Source: Pseudorhodoferax sp047601025 (GTDB lineage: Bacteria > Pseudomonadota > Gammaproteobacteria > Burkholderiales > Burkholderiaceae_C). Taken from it: a DNA stretch of 64,000 nucleotides. Under the pieces are notes generated by a model, which saw only the letters and a program-made list of their open reading frames with translations, searched no databases and was not told the DNA's origin. The position numbers and the translations under genes were made by a program. Below are positions 27,377 through 36,077 of this stretch, piece by piece; position 1 is the stretch's first letter; each line of letters opens with the position of its first letter. The stretch spans positions 3,348,001 to 3,412,000 of the forward strand of contig NZ_JASGJZ010000001.1 in assembly GCF_047601025.1 (NCBI RefSeq), given 5' to 3'.

Positions 27377-27398
27377 GGCACGTGGCCGAGCACGTGCC
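27377..27398 (+). promoter_or_regulatory. perfect hairpin in the etfB leader
   Basis: GGCACGTG (27377-27384) and CACGTGCC (27391-27398) form a perfect 8-bp stem with a 6-nt loop. A T6 run follows at 27417-27422, too far for a normal terminator. It ends 40 bp before the etfB ATG. Confidence 0.4.
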
Positions 27399-27438
27399 GC
27401 AGCTTTCCCAGTCCTACTTTTTTGAAGGAATCCCGATC

Positions 27439-28188
27439 ATGAAAATTCTCGTCCCCGTCAAGCGCGTGGTGGACTACAACGTGAAAGTCCGGGTGAAGTC
27501 GGACGCGAGCGGGGTGGACATTGCGAACGTGAAGATGTCGATGAACCCGTTCGACGAGATTGCGGTGGAAGAGGCGGTGCGCCTGAAGGAGAAAGGCGCG
27601 GCCACGGAAGTGGTGGCGGTGTCCTGCGGCGTGGCGCAATGCCAGGAGACGCTGCGCACGGCCATGGCCATCGGCGCGGACCGCGCGATCCTGGTGCAAA
27701 GCGACGCCGAACTGCAGCCGCTGGCGGTGGCCAAGCTGCTCAAGGCCCTGGTGGACAAGGAACAGCCCGGGCTGGTGATCCTGGGCAAGCAAGCCATCGA
27801 CGACGACTGCAACCAGACCGGCCAGATGCTGGCGGCGCTGGCCGAACTGCCCCAGGCCACCTTCGCCAGCAAAGTCGAAGTGACCGGCGACAAAGTCAAG
27901 GTGACCCGCGAAGTCGACGGCGGGCTGGAGACGCTGGAACTGGCCACGCCGGCCGTCATCACCACCGACCTGCGCCTGAACGAGCCGCGCTACGTCACGC
28001 TGCCCAACATCATGAAGGCCAAGAAAAAGCCGCTGGAGACCGTCAAGCCCGAAGACCTCGGCGTAGACGTGCAAAGCAAGCTCAAGACCCTCAAAGTCAG
28101 CGAACCGCCCAAACGCTCGGCCGGCATCAAAGTCCCCGACGTCGCCACCCTGGTGGCCAAGCTCAAGAACGAAGCCAAGGTCATCTGA
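27439..28188 (+). CDS. etfB: electron transfer flavoprotein beta subunit
   Basis: 249 residues, the standard EtfB length, starting MKILVPVKRVVDYNVKVRV with the AMP-binding region GADRAILVQSD and the recognition-loop stretch LRLNEPRYVTLPNIMKAKKK. With EtfA it accepts electrons from acyl-CoA dehydrogenases and passes them to ETF-ubiquinone oxidoreductase. An in-frame extension to 27184 exists, but GAAGGAA before ATG 27439 and the family N-terminus fix the start. etfA begins 13 bp downstream. Confidence 0.97.
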   Translation: MKILVPVKRVVDYNVKVRVKSDASGVDIANVKMSMNPFDEIAVEEAVRLKEKGAATEVVAVSCGVAQCQETLRTAMAIGADRAILVQSDAELQPLAVAKLLKALVDKEQPGLVILGKQAIDDDCNQTGQMLAALAELPQATFASKVEVTGDKVKVTREVDGGLETLELATPAVITTDLRLNEPRYVTLPNIMKAKKKPLETVKPEDLGVDVQSKLKTLKVSEPPKRSAGIKVPDVATLVAKLKNEAKVI

Positions 28189-28201
28189 AGAAAGACACGC
28201 C

Positions 28202-29134
28202 ATGAGCATCCTCGTCATCGCCGAACACGACAACGCCAGCCTCAAAAGCGCCACGCTGAACACCGTCACCGCCGCCCAAGCCTGCGGCGGCGACGTCCAC
28301 GTGCTGGTCGCCGGCCACAACGCCGGCGCCGCCGCCCAGGCCGCCAGCCAGATCGCCGGCGTCGCCAAAGTCCTGCACGCCGACGCCCCCAGCCTGGCCC
28401 ACGCCCTGGCCGAAAACATCGCCGCCCAAGTCCTGGCCATCGCCGGCGGCTACAGCCACATCCTGTTCGCGGCCACCGCCGGCGGCAAGAACGTCGCCCC
28501 GCGCGTAGCCGCCAGGCTGGACGTCGCCCAGATCAGCGACATCACCAAAGTCATCGGCGCCGACACCTTCGAGCGCCCGATCTACGCCGGCAACGCCATC
28601 GCCACCGTGCAAAGCGGCGACAGCGTCAAAGTCATCACCGTGCGCACCACCGGCTTCGACGCTGCCGCCGAAAGCGGCGGCAGCGCCGCGGTGGAAAGCC
28701 TCGCCGCCGTCGCCGACACCGGCAAGAGCGCCTTCCTCGGCTCGGAAATCGCCAAGAGCGAACGCCCCGAACTGACCGCCGCCAAGATCATCGTCTCCGG
28801 CGGACGGGCGCTGGGCAGCGCGGAGAAATTCAACGAAGTCATGACCCCGCTGGCCGACAAGCTCGGCGCGGCGATCGGAGCCAGCCGCGCGGCGGTGGAC
28901 GCCGGCTACGCGCCCAACGACCTGCAGGTCGGGCAGACCGGCAAGATCGTGGCGCCGCAGCTGTACATCGCCGCGGGCATCAGCGGGGCGATCCAGCACC
29001 TGGCCGGCATGAAGGACTCCAAGGTGATCGTGGCGATCAACAAGGACCCGGAGGCGCCGATCTTCTCGGTGGCCGACTACGGGCTGGAGGCCGACCTGTT
29101 CCAGGCCGTGCCGGAGCTGGTCCAGGCGCTTTGA
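28202..29134 (+). CDS. etfA: electron transfer flavoprotein alpha subunit
   Basis: 310-residue EtfA with N-terminal MSILVIAEHDNASLKSATLN and the C-terminal FAD domain: GGRALGSAEKF, then VGQTGKIVAPQLYIAAGISG and AINKDPEAPIFSVADYG. It binds the redox-active FAD of the heterodimer. This single etfBA operon may serve the four acyl-CoA dehydrogenase genes of the window. Nucleotide usage in both etf genes is more regular than in the surrounding accessory DNA, as expected for core genes. Confidence 0.97.
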   Translation: MSILVIAEHDNASLKSATLNTVTAAQACGGDVHVLVAGHNAGAAAQAASQIAGVAKVLHADAPSLAHALAENIAAQVLAIAGGYSHILFAATAGGKNVAPRVAARLDVAQISDITKVIGADTFERPIYAGNAIATVQSGDSVKVITVRTTGFDAAAESGGSAAVESLAAVADTGKSAFLGSEIAKSERPELTAAKIIVSGGRALGSAEKFNEVMTPLADKLGAAIGASRAAVDAGYAPNDLQVGQTGKIVAPQLYIAAGISGAIQHLAGMKDSKVIVAINKDPEAPIFSVADYGLEADLFQAVPELVQAL

Positions 29135-29139
29135 GCGCC

Positions 29140-29256
29140 ATGGGCCTGGAGCCGGCCGCGCCGGCGGCGGGCGTGCAGCTGCTCGACGGCCCCGCCGGGC
29201 CGATGGAGGTGCTGCTCGACGCGCCGGCCATGCAGGCCAGCGCCGCCATCGAATGA
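29140..29256 (+). pseudogene. alpha/beta-hydrolase N-terminal stub
   Basis: A 38-codon frame right after etfA reads GVQLLDGPAGPMEVLLDAPA and then stops. This resembles the N-terminal strands of a family of small alpha/beta hydrolases (LxGPAGPLEVxxDAP...HPHPLFGG). No nucleophile elbow or remaining domain follows, so it looks like a truncation. Confidence 0.35.
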
Positions 29257-29690
29257 CCCGCCGGGCCGGGAGGCCAGCCACGGCAATGGACCCTGGCCCG
29301 GCATCCAGCACCGTTCGGTGACGGAGTACGACCGGCACGATGGGGCCACGCAGCGGGCCCGGAGTACATGCCGTGGGGAAGTGCCGGTTCACCGACAGGC
29401 CGAGTGCTTTTGCGCGGAAGCAGGCGGCGTGGGCCCATCGGGGCCGCGACGGCTGCGCCAGCTCGGGGAGCGAGAACCGCAGGCTGCTCCAGCAGCGCGT
29501 GGCCGGCCTGAGCCCGGGCAAGGCGATGCGGCGGCACGCCGCCGCGAAAAAGCGCCGAAGCCTTCGCCGCGCCGCACCCTGGTGCCCGAGGGGTGCCGTT
29601 TGTGCATTGTTGCAACTGGCCTGGGGCCATTCCCGAAGGACTCTGCAATCATGGCGGCGGCCGACTGGGCCTGTTCCGGAGGTGTGCTCG
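29257..29690. other. gene-free stretch
   Basis: Frames on both strands are low-complexity Arg/Pro/Ala readings without family resemblance. No terminator with a T tract was found after etfA. Confidence 0.4.
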
Positions 29691-30371
29691 ATGCGTAGTC
29701 CGCGGCGTTTCTTCTGGCTGCTGTGGCTGGTGCTCCCCATGCTGGCACGCGCCTACGGGCCCATGTACGACATGGGCAACCTGGGCATCCTGGATTCGTC
29801 GTGGTACTACCAGGCCATCCAGTACGACATCGCGCTCGGCAGCAAGGACGAGCGGCCCGCCGAGGCCCGCTCGCAGCTCGTCACCACGCCTTCGCCCGCC
29901 GTCTCGATGCCCGCAAGGCTGGCGTCGGGCTATCCGGCGGCCAGCCGTGCGGAGGCCGAGGCGACCTTCAGGTCCCTGCTGCGGTCCTATGCCGAGATCG
30001 AGAAGCGGTTCTCGATTCCCCCGGGCGATCTCGGCGGGGCGGCGGCGGCATTCGTCGCCGGCTGCTACATGGCCCTGCATGGCGCGGACTTCCCCGACGA
30101 GCACTTCGCCCCGCTGGTGCGCCAGATGCGCACGGCCATGGCCTCGGTGCCCGGCTTCGCCAAGGTGTCGGCGCGCGAGAAGCGCGAGGCCTACGAACAG
30201 TTGGCCATCATCGGCATGTTCATGGCGACCACGCAGATGGGGCTGAGGTCCCGGCCGGATGCCGGCCTGGCACAGCGCACCCGTGATGCCGCACGCCAGT
30301 ACCTCGGCCAGTTCGTCAAGGGCGATGTGACGCGCCTGTCGCTGGGTCCGAAGGGCATGGCGCTGCGGTAG
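29691..30371 (+). CDS. secreted protein, DUF6683-like
   Basis: 226 residues with a signal peptide (MRSPRRFFWLLWLVLPMLARA), then a Tyr-rich segment and a helical domain containing RLASGYPAASRAEAEATF, LLRSYAEIEKRF, AFVAGCYMALHG and AIIGMFMATTQMGL. This pattern (serine-less, AEATFRxLLxxYxxIE, then FxxGxxMAxxxxxFPDxHFxPLVxQMR) resembles uncharacterised DUF6683 proteins. Periplasmic or surface location is likely. It is a lone plus-strand gene converging on the RidA operon. Function is unknown. Confidence 0.7.
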   Translation: MRSPRRFFWLLWLVLPMLARAYGPMYDMGNLGILDSSWYYQAIQYDIALGSKDERPAEARSQLVTTPSPAVSMPARLASGYPAASRAEAEATFRSLLRSYAEIEKRFSIPPGDLGGAAAAFVAGCYMALHGADFPDEHFAPLVRQMRTAMASVPGFAKVSAREKREAYEQLAIIGMFMATTQMGLRSRPDAGLAQRTRDAARQYLGQFVKGDVTRLSLGPKGMALR

Positions 30372-30509
30372 CGGTGTCCCGGCACTGGCCTGGATCCGGC
30401 CTGCCGAGCGTTCGAGGTGCGTGCTGCGGCTTTCCGGCCTGCAGGGCGGGCGCAGCACGCCGCGCCCGTGCATTGGATTGGCCGGCTCGACGCCGGGCCC
30501 CGTGGAACT

Positions 30510-30968
30510 CTACTCGCGCGGCAGGTACATCGTCGCCTCCACCTCCACCAGCGCCTCGTCGCCGGGCAGGAAGCGGTTGACCTCGACCACGGTGCTGACC
30601 GGCGGCTCGTCGGGATAGAACAGCCCGCGGACCCGGTTGAAGTGCGCGTAGTCGGGCAGGCGCCGGAAGTACTGCACCAGCTTGACGACCTGCGCCATGC
30701 TGCCGCCGTGCGCGATGGCCAGGTCGCGGATGCGCGCCAGCACGAACCAGCTTTGCGCGACGATCGGTGCCTCGAACACGTCCACCGACATCTGCCCCGT
30801 CTGGTAGCCCAGGGTGCGCAGCGCGGCCTGCGCCTCTTCCGGCAGGTCCTCGTAGCGGGCGACGGCGCGGCGCGTGGCCGGGTCCACCGCCACCACGCCA
30901 CTCATGAAGACGAAGTCGCCCATGCGACGCGCGGCGGCGTAGCGGGCCATGGGGGCGCCGGTGCTCAT
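30510..30968 (-). CDS. RidA/YjgF family protein
   Basis: 152-residue Rid-family protein with VFMSGVVAVDPATRRAV, QVVKLVQYFRRLPDYAHFN and VEVEATMYLPRE. RidA proteins hydrolyse reactive enamine/imine or aminoacrylate intermediates; RutC of the pyrimidine pathway belongs here. The ATG overlaps the FAD oxidase stop (ATGA), so it is the last gene of the nine-gene operon. A role removing an unstable intermediate made by the adjacent oxidase is a reasonable inference. Confidence 0.88.
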   Translation of the reverse strand: MSTGAPMARYAAARRMGDFVFMSGVVAVDPATRRAVARYEDLPEEAQAALRTLGYQTGQMSVDVFEAPIVAQSWFVLARIRDLAIAHGGSMAQVVKLVQYFRRLPDYAHFNRVRGLFYPDEPPVSTVVEVNRFLPGDEALVEVEATMYLPRE

Positions 30969-32335
30969 GGCGCCGGCCTGGGCGCCACCGGCCAGTGGCG
31001 CAGCTTGCCCGGGTTCAGCAGGCCCAGCGGGTCGAAGCGCGCCTTCATGGCCAGGATGTCGGGCGCCAGGTCGCCGCCCGCCTTGCCGTCCTCGACGATG
31101 TGCACGTGCGGGTTGTTGATGCGCACGCCGTAGTCGCGGTGCTCCTGGATGATCTGGTCCAGCCGCTCCTCGGAGGAAAAGCGCACCAGCTGCAGCGCGC
31201 TGCAGGTCAGCAGCCCGTCCATGGAACGCAGGAACTCGGCGTGCATCAGCACCTCGCCCGCGTAGCGCTGCGTCAGCTCGGTGATCTGGCGCACGTGCTC
31301 GCCCGGGGTGAAGCTGGTCTGCAGGTAGGTCAGGTTCTTGTCCACCCGCAGCGCGTGCAGCGTGGTGTGGTTCCACGTGTACTCCATCAGCGTGCGGTTG
31401 GACTTCGCCACCTCCTCGGCGGTGCGCCGGTAGGTCACCGTGCCGCCGTGCGCCGCGACCATCGCCTGCAGCGCCTCCTCGCCCGCCTCGGCCACCAGCG
31501 AGAGCACGGCGTGGCAGCCGGCGGGCAGGTACTGCGCCAGCTGCGTCAGGTGGTCGGGCACCGGGCTGGCGAAGAAGGCCACCTCGCGCTTGGCCAGGCC
31601 CGGGGCGCGCGCCAGCGCGTCGGCGAAGGCCAGCGCGGCGTCGAAGTCGGTGAAGGTGGCGAGCGTCTCCAGCCACGGCTGGGCCGGCGCGAGGGCGATC
31701 TCCAGCTCCAGCACCAGGCCGTTGGTGCCCCACAGGTGGTGCATGCGCATGGCCTCGGCGCCGCGCAGCTCGACGACCTGCGGCTCCGGCTCGATGGTCA
31801 TCGCCTTCAGGCCGAGCACGTTGCCCGGCGCGCCGAGCGGGCCGAAGTTGATCGAGCCCACGCCGCCGAAGCCGCCGCCGAACAGGCCGCCCAGCGTGGC
31901 GCTGCGGTAGGTGGAGGGCATGCAGCGCAGCTCCTGCCCGCTGCGCAGCGCGGCCTTCTCGAACTGGTGCAGGCGGATGCCGGCCTGCGCCCGCGCCGCG
32001 CCGGGGCGCACCCACAGCATGGTGCCGTAGCCGGTCATGTCGAGCACCACGCCGCCGGCCAGGGGCGTGGTCTGGCCGTAGTTGCCGGTGCCGCTGCCGC
32101 GGATGGTGACCGGCACCTTCAGCCGGGCGCAGGCGGCCACCAGGCGGCGGATCTCGTCCTCGGTGCGCGGGCGCACGACGGTGTCGGCCACCTTGCCTTC
32201 GAGCTGGCGCTTGAGCACCGGACTGAACCAGGAGAAGTCCTGCGACAGGCGCTCGATGCGGTTCGGGTCGGTGATCCAGTCGAGCTCGGGCAGCTCCAGC
32301 TGCAGCTGCTCGATGGGGTACAGGGGTGCGTTCAT
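30965..32335 (-). CDS. FAD-linked oxidase (FAD_binding_4 / VAO type)
   Basis: 456 residues. The N-terminal FAD domain has VVRPRTEDEIRRLVAACARL, VPVTIRGSGTGNYGQTTPL and LGGLFGGGFGGVGSINFG; the C-terminus ends DPLGLLNPGKLRHW. It belongs with D-lactate/glycolate-type flavin dehydrogenases. ATG 32335 is chosen because a perfect AGGAGG lies 8 nt upstream; a start at 32356 would overlap the permease stop. In this operon it probably oxidises a cyclic amine, hydroxy acid or ring-opened product. Confidence 0.85.
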   Translation of the reverse strand: MNAPLYPIEQLQLELPELDWITDPNRIERLSQDFSWFSPVLKRQLEGKVADTVVRPRTEDEIRRLVAACARLKVPVTIRGSGTGNYGQTTPLAGGVVLDMTGYGTMLWVRPGAARAQAGIRLHQFEKAALRSGQELRCMPSTYRSATLGGLFGGGFGGVGSINFGPLGAPGNVLGLKAMTIEPEPQVVELRGAEAMRMHHLWGTNGLVLELEIALAPAQPWLETLATFTDFDAALAFADALARAPGLAKREVAFFASPVPDHLTQLAQYLPAGCHAVLSLVAEAGEEALQAMVAAHGGTVTYRRTAEEVAKSNRTLMEYTWNHTTLHALRVDKNLTYLQTSFTPGEHVRQITELTQRYAGEVLMHAEFLRSMDGLLTCSALQLVRFSSEERLDQIIQEHRDYGVRINNPHVHIVEDGKAGGDLAPDILAMKARFDPLGLLNPGKLRHWPVAPRPAP

Positions 32336-32348
32336 GGTGGCGGCCTCC

Positions 32349-33242
32349 TCAGTCATGGGACATCTCGCTGGCGTGCCACGAGCCCAGCGCGGCCCGCGTG
32401 GCCCAGGCCATCAGCGCGAACAGCGCCACGCCGGTCAGCGAGATCAGCAGCAGCGCGGCGAACATGCGCGGGATGTTGAGCTGGTAGCCGGCCATCAGGA
32501 TCTGGTAGGCCAGCCCGGTGGCGCTGCCGCCGGTGCCGGCGACGAACTCGGCCACCACCGCGCCGATCAGCGCCAGCCCGCTGGAGATGCGCAGCCCGCC
32601 GAAGAAGTAGGGCAGCGCGCTGGGCACGCGCAGGCGCAGCAGCGTCTGCAGCCGGGTGGCGTGGTTCATCCTGAAATAGGCCTGCAGGTCCGGATCGACG
32701 CTGCGCAGCCCCAGCGTGGTGTTGCTGATGATCGGGAACAACGCCACCAGCGTGGCGCAGATCACCAGCGAGGCGGTCGGGTCCTTGACCCAGATGATGA
32801 TCAGCGGCGCCACCGCCACGATGGGCGTGACCTGCAGCAGCACGGCGTAGGGGAACAGCGCGGTCTCGATCAGCCGGCTCTGCACGAACAGGAAGGAGAC
32901 CAGCACGCCCACGACCGTGGCGACGACGAAGGACAGCACCGTGATCTTCAGCGTGACCAGCAGCGAGCTGCCGAGCATCGCCGCGTCGACGAGCAGCGTC
33001 TGCATCATCAGCGCCGGCGAGGGCACCAGGTAGGGCGGCAGTTCCAGGCCGTCCACCAGGGCCTGCCAGCCGCCCACCAGGATCAGGCCGACCAGCAGCG
33101 GCAGCACCAGGCGCTGCACGCGCGGCTGGTGCAGCAGCGGCACGGCGCGCCGGCGCGGCGGTGCCGCCGGGGCGGCGGGCGCGGGGGCCGCCTGCGCGGG
33201 CGTGGGCGCCGGGGCGGGCGCGGCGTTCCAGGTGATGCTCAT
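32349..33242 (-). CDS. NitT/TauT-type ABC transporter permease
   Basis: 297-residue permease with a Pro/Ala-rich cytoplasmic N-terminus and about six membrane helices. The EAA-like loop is MNHATRLQTLLRLRVPSALPYFFGG. Family features match SsuC/TauC and the ThiX-type pyrimidine permeases. Start overlaps the ATPase stop (ATGA). It forms an importer with the adjacent ATPase and binding protein. Confidence 0.92.
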   Translation of the reverse strand: MSITWNAAPAPAPTPAQAAPAPAAPAAPPRRRAVPLLHQPRVQRLVLPLLVGLILVGGWQALVDGLELPPYLVPSPALMMQTLLVDAAMLGSSLLVTLKITVLSFVVATVVGVLVSFLFVQSRLIETALFPYAVLLQVTPIVAVAPLIIIWVKDPTASLVICATLVALFPIISNTTLGLRSVDPDLQAYFRMNHATRLQTLLRLRVPSALPYFFGGLRISSGLALIGAVVAEFVAGTGGSATGLAYQILMAGYQLNIPRMFAALLLISLTGVALFALMAWATRAALGSWHASEMSHD

Positions 33243-34138
33243 GATGCGGTGGCCTCCTCGTCGGTGGGCTGGCTGGCGGCCCGCAGGCAGCGCTGCAGGT
33301 ACTTGGCGTAGTGCTGGAATTCGGACGACACCATGAACTCCTCGCTGCGCGGGTAGGGCGCGTCGATGCGCACCTCCTCCACGATGCGGCCCGGGCGCGC
33401 GGCCATCACCACCACGCGGCTGGAGAGGAACACCGCCTCGTGGATCGAGTGCGTGACGAAGACGACGGTGAGCTGCTTCTTGCGCCACAGCGCCAGCAGG
33501 TCGGCGTCGAGCTTGTGGCGCGTGATCTCGTCCAGCGCGCCGAAGGGCTCGTCCATCAGCAGCAGGTTGGGCTGCACCACCAGGCCGCGTGCGATCGACA
33601 CGCGCATCTGCATGCCGCCCGAGAGCGCGCGCGGCAGCGCCTTGGCGAACTTGGCGAGGCCCACCAGCGCCAGCGCCTCGGCCACGCGGGCGTCGGCCTC
33701 GGCGCGCGGCACCTTGGCCAGGTCCAGCGGCAGGCGCACGTTGGCCTGCACGCTGGCCCAGGGCATGAGCGTGGGCGACTGGAACACGAAGGCCATCCTG
33801 CGGCCGCCAGGGCCGGACTCCGCCCCGCCCGTCCCCCGCGGGGCGCCGGGAAACTTGGGGCGGCCCGGCGTTTCCTGGTGCTTGCCTTCGCCCGCCTGCG
33901 CCGCCGCCACCGGCGTGCGCCACAGCAGCAGGCGCCCGTCGCTGGGCTCCAGCAGGCCGGCGATCATCTTCAGCAGCGTGCTCTTGCCGCAGCCCGAGGG
34001 GCCCAGCAGCGTGACGAACTCGCCCTGCTGGATGGTCAGGTCGACCGGCTGCAGCGCGACGGTGCCGTTGGGGTAGGTCTTCTGCGCCGACAGGATCTCG
34101 ACGGCCGGCGATGCCGGGGCGGGCGTCGCCGCCGTCAT
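33239..34138 (-). CDS. NitT/TauT-type ABC transporter ATP-binding protein with internal insertion
   Basis: 299 residues, about 35 longer than usual. Walker A GPSGCGKST is at residues 46-54, signature ALSGGMQMR, Walker B LLLMDEPFG and switch histidine VTHSIHEA are intact. Between DGRLLLWRTPV and RRMAFVFQSP, residues ~79-112 are an Ala/Gly/Pro-rich segment absent from the family, encoded by repeat-like GC DNA that keeps the frame. Start overlaps the binding-protein stop. The insertion precedes the Q-loop and may lie on the surface. Confidence 0.9.
   Translation of the reverse strand: MTAATPAPASPAVEILSAQKTYPNGTVALQPVDLTIQQGEFVTLLGPSGCGKSTLLKMIAGLLEPSDGRLLLWRTPVAAAQAGEGKHQETPGRPKFPGAPRGTGGAESGPGGRRMAFVFQSPTLMPWASVQANVRLPLDLAKVPRAEADARVAEALALVGLAKFAKALPRALSGGMQMRVSIARGLVVQPNLLLMDEPFGALDEITRHKLDADLLALWRKKQLTVVFVTHSIHEAVFLSSRVVVMAARPGRIVEEVRIDAPYPRSEEFMVSSEFQHYAKYLQRCLRAASQPTDEEATAS
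33805..33905 (-). repeat. in-frame repeat-like insertion inside the ABC ATPase gene
   Basis: About 100 bp with runs such as GGCGCCCCGCGGGGGACGGG interrupts the conserved region between Walker A and the Q-loop. Its text (CGCCGGGCCGCCCC, AAGTTTCCCGGCGCC) looks like an intergenic dispersed repeat rather than coding sequence. The length is compatible with an open frame, so the gene still reads through. A second copy was not found in this window. Confidence 0.5.
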
Positions 34139-35115
34139 GGCAGCACCTTCGCCGCTTGCGCGATGTCGAGCCGGTAGGCCTTGGCGATGTCCACCTTGGC
34201 CGGGTCGACGAACTTCTGGTCGACCAGGATCTTCAGGTTCGCCCTGGCGCGCGCCTCGGTGATCACGCCGATGCCACCGGTGACCGCGTCGCCCGAGGTG
34301 ACCATGCCCATCTTCTTGAGCTGCTCCACGCTGTAGGCGAGTTGCTCCTCGCTCATGTTGGGGTTGTCCTTGCGGATCAGCGCGTTGCCCGGCGCCGGGT
34401 CGGCCAGGTAGCTCTTCCAGCCCTCGGCGGAGGCCTTGACGAACGCCGCCACCGCCTGGCGCCGCGTCTCCACCGTCTTGTCCATGCACGAGATGGTGGA
34501 GGCGTAGGAGGTGTAGCCGTGGTCGGCCAGCAGGAAGGTGTTGGCCTTCACGCCGGCCTTCTGGATGGCGAAGGGCTCGGAGGTGAGGAAGCCCTGCTGC
34601 ACCGTGTTCCTGTCCGCCAGGAAGGGCTGGATGTTGAAGGTGTAGGGCTTGACCTGCGCGTCGCTCAGGCCGTACTTGGCCTTCACCCAGGCCCAGTAGC
34701 CCTGGTAGGCGTTGCCGGCGATGAGGATGGTCTTGCCCTTGAAGTCCTCCATCGACTTCACGTCCTCGTGCGCGATCAGCACCTGGGGATCCTTCTGGAA
34801 GGTCGTGGCGACGGTGACGACGGGCACGCCGTTGTCGCGGGCGCGCATCATCTGCAGGTCGCTCGAGCCCATGATGCAGTCCGCCTGGCCGGCGGCCATG
34901 ACCTGCATGATGTTGACCTGCGGGCCGCCCATCTTGATGCTCACGTCCAGCCCGTGCTTCTTGTAGAGGCCGGTGGCCACGGCCTGGTAGAAGCCGCCGT
35001 GCTCGGCCTGGGCGTACCAGTTGGTCATGTAGACGAATTTCTCCTGCGCCTGGGCGCCGAAGGCGGCGGCGCATAGCGCGGCGGTGGCGAGCAGGGGGCC
35101 GGGGCGGTGGCGCAT
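34135..35115 (-). CDS. NitT/TauT-type ABC substrate-binding protein (NMT1/THI5-like)
   Basis: 326 residues; signal peptide ends FGAQAQEK, then FVYMTNWYAQAEHGGFYQAV, the WYxxxEhGGFYxA start seen in binding proteins for pyrimidine precursors and hydroxymethylpyrimidine-like ligands (ThiY/NMT1). GGAG before ATG 35115 sets the start; the upstream in-frame ATG 35169 would bury the signal peptide. Stop overlaps the ATPase start. This ligand class supports an N-heterocyclic substrate for the operon. Confidence 0.9.
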   Translation of the reverse strand: MRHRPGPLLATAALCAAAFGAQAQEKFVYMTNWYAQAEHGGFYQAVATGLYKKHGLDVSIKMGGPQVNIMQVMAAGQADCIMGSSDLQMMRARDNGVPVVTVATTFQKDPQVLIAHEDVKSMEDFKGKTILIAGNAYQGYWAWVKAKYGLSDAQVKPYTFNIQPFLADRNTVQQGFLTSEPFAIQKAGVKANTFLLADHGYTSYASTISCMDKTVETRRQAVAAFVKASAEGWKSYLADPAPGNALIRKDNPNMSEEQLAYSVEQLKKMGMVTSGDAVTGGIGVITEARARANLKILVDQKFVDPAKVDIAKAYRLDIAQAAKVLP

Positions 35116-35191
35116 GGCGGGGTTCTCCGGAAGGCGTGGGAAGGGACGGTGTCGGAACGGGTGCGGCACGAATCGGGCCAGGCCGGCTCTG

Positions 35192-36061
35192 TCAGGCGGC
35201 GGCCGGCTCGAACGAAGGCTGGATGAAGCCGGTCTGGTGGCCGCGCTCCCAGGTGGGCTCCTCGCGCACCAGCCAGCGCAGCTGGTACAGCTCGGTCAGG
35301 GCCTGCACCCAGCTGTCGGCCAGGGTGTCGAGGATCTCCTGGCCCTGCGCGCGCGTGGCCGCGGTCGGGTCGCCGATGACGCCGCTGGGGCCGAAGTCGC
35401 GCGCCGTCCAGGCGCAGGCCGGGCGGCCGTCGCCCGACAGCAGCTTGATCGGGAAGGCCGGCGGGTAGTTGGCGACGGCGCGCTCCATGTGCACCGTCTC
35501 GGGCGCCAGCGCGAGCATCAGCGCGGTCTCGGAATGGCCGGCGTGCATGGCCAGCTTCTTCTCCTGCTCGCTGACCTGCCGGCTGGCCGCGCTGGGCAGG
35601 CGCGTGACGCCGTGCGGCACCACCACGAAGTCGCCATGGCGCAGCCGCAGTTCGCGCGCGGCCATCTCCAGCACCTGGGGCTGGCCGCCGTGGCCGTTGG
35701 CGAACAGCAGCTTGCGAAAGCCGGCGCGGTAGACCGACTCGCCGATCTCGACGACGGTGGCCAGCAGCGTGGTGCCGGTCAGCGTCATGGTGCCGGGAAA
35801 GTGCAGGTGCTCCTCGGACTTGCCGTAGGTGATGGCCGGCAGCGCGAAGGCGCGCACCTGCGGCGGCAGGCGGCGCAGCGCCTCGCCCATCACGCCGGAG
35901 GCGATGACGCTGTCCACCGAGCACGGCAGGTGCGGCCCGTGCTGCTCGATGGCGCCGCAGGGCAGCACGATCACCGTGTTCTCGCGGTCGGGCAGCTGGT
36001 TGATGTCGGTCCAGCTCAGGTAGGGCAGGAAGCGGTGGGGCGGGATGTAGCCGTGGAGCAT
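35192..36061 (-). CDS. creatininase-family amidohydrolase
   Basis: 289-residue member of the creatininase/mycofactocin MftE fold. The metal-binding start IVLPCGAIEQHGPHLP and the NGHGGQPQV loop are intact, as is AGHSETALMLAL. Family members hydrolyse cyclic amides such as creatinine or related ring amides. Here it lies 16 bp after a cytosine-deaminase-like gene, so deamination then amide ring opening of the same compound is plausible. The true substrate is unknown. Confidence 0.88.
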   Translation of the reverse strand: MLHGYIPPHRFLPYLSWTDINQLPDRENTVIVLPCGAIEQHGPHLPCSVDSVIASGVMGEALRRLPPQVRAFALPAITYGKSEEHLHFPGTMTLTGTTLLATVVEIGESVYRAGFRKLLFANGHGGQPQVLEMAARELRLRHGDFVVVPHGVTRLPSAASRQVSEQEKKLAMHAGHSETALMLALAPETVHMERAVANYPPAFPIKLLSGDGRPACAWTARDFGPSGVIGDPTAATRAQGQEILDTLADSWVQALTELYQLRWLVREEPTWERGHQTGFIQPSFEPAAA

Positions 36062-36077
36062 GGGGAGCCTCGAAGGG

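Noticed and set aside
27184..27438. In-frame N-terminal extension of etfB
   Set aside because: EtfB has a fixed N-terminus MKILVPVKR and a ribosome site at 27426-27432; the extension crosses a hairpin and has no family match.
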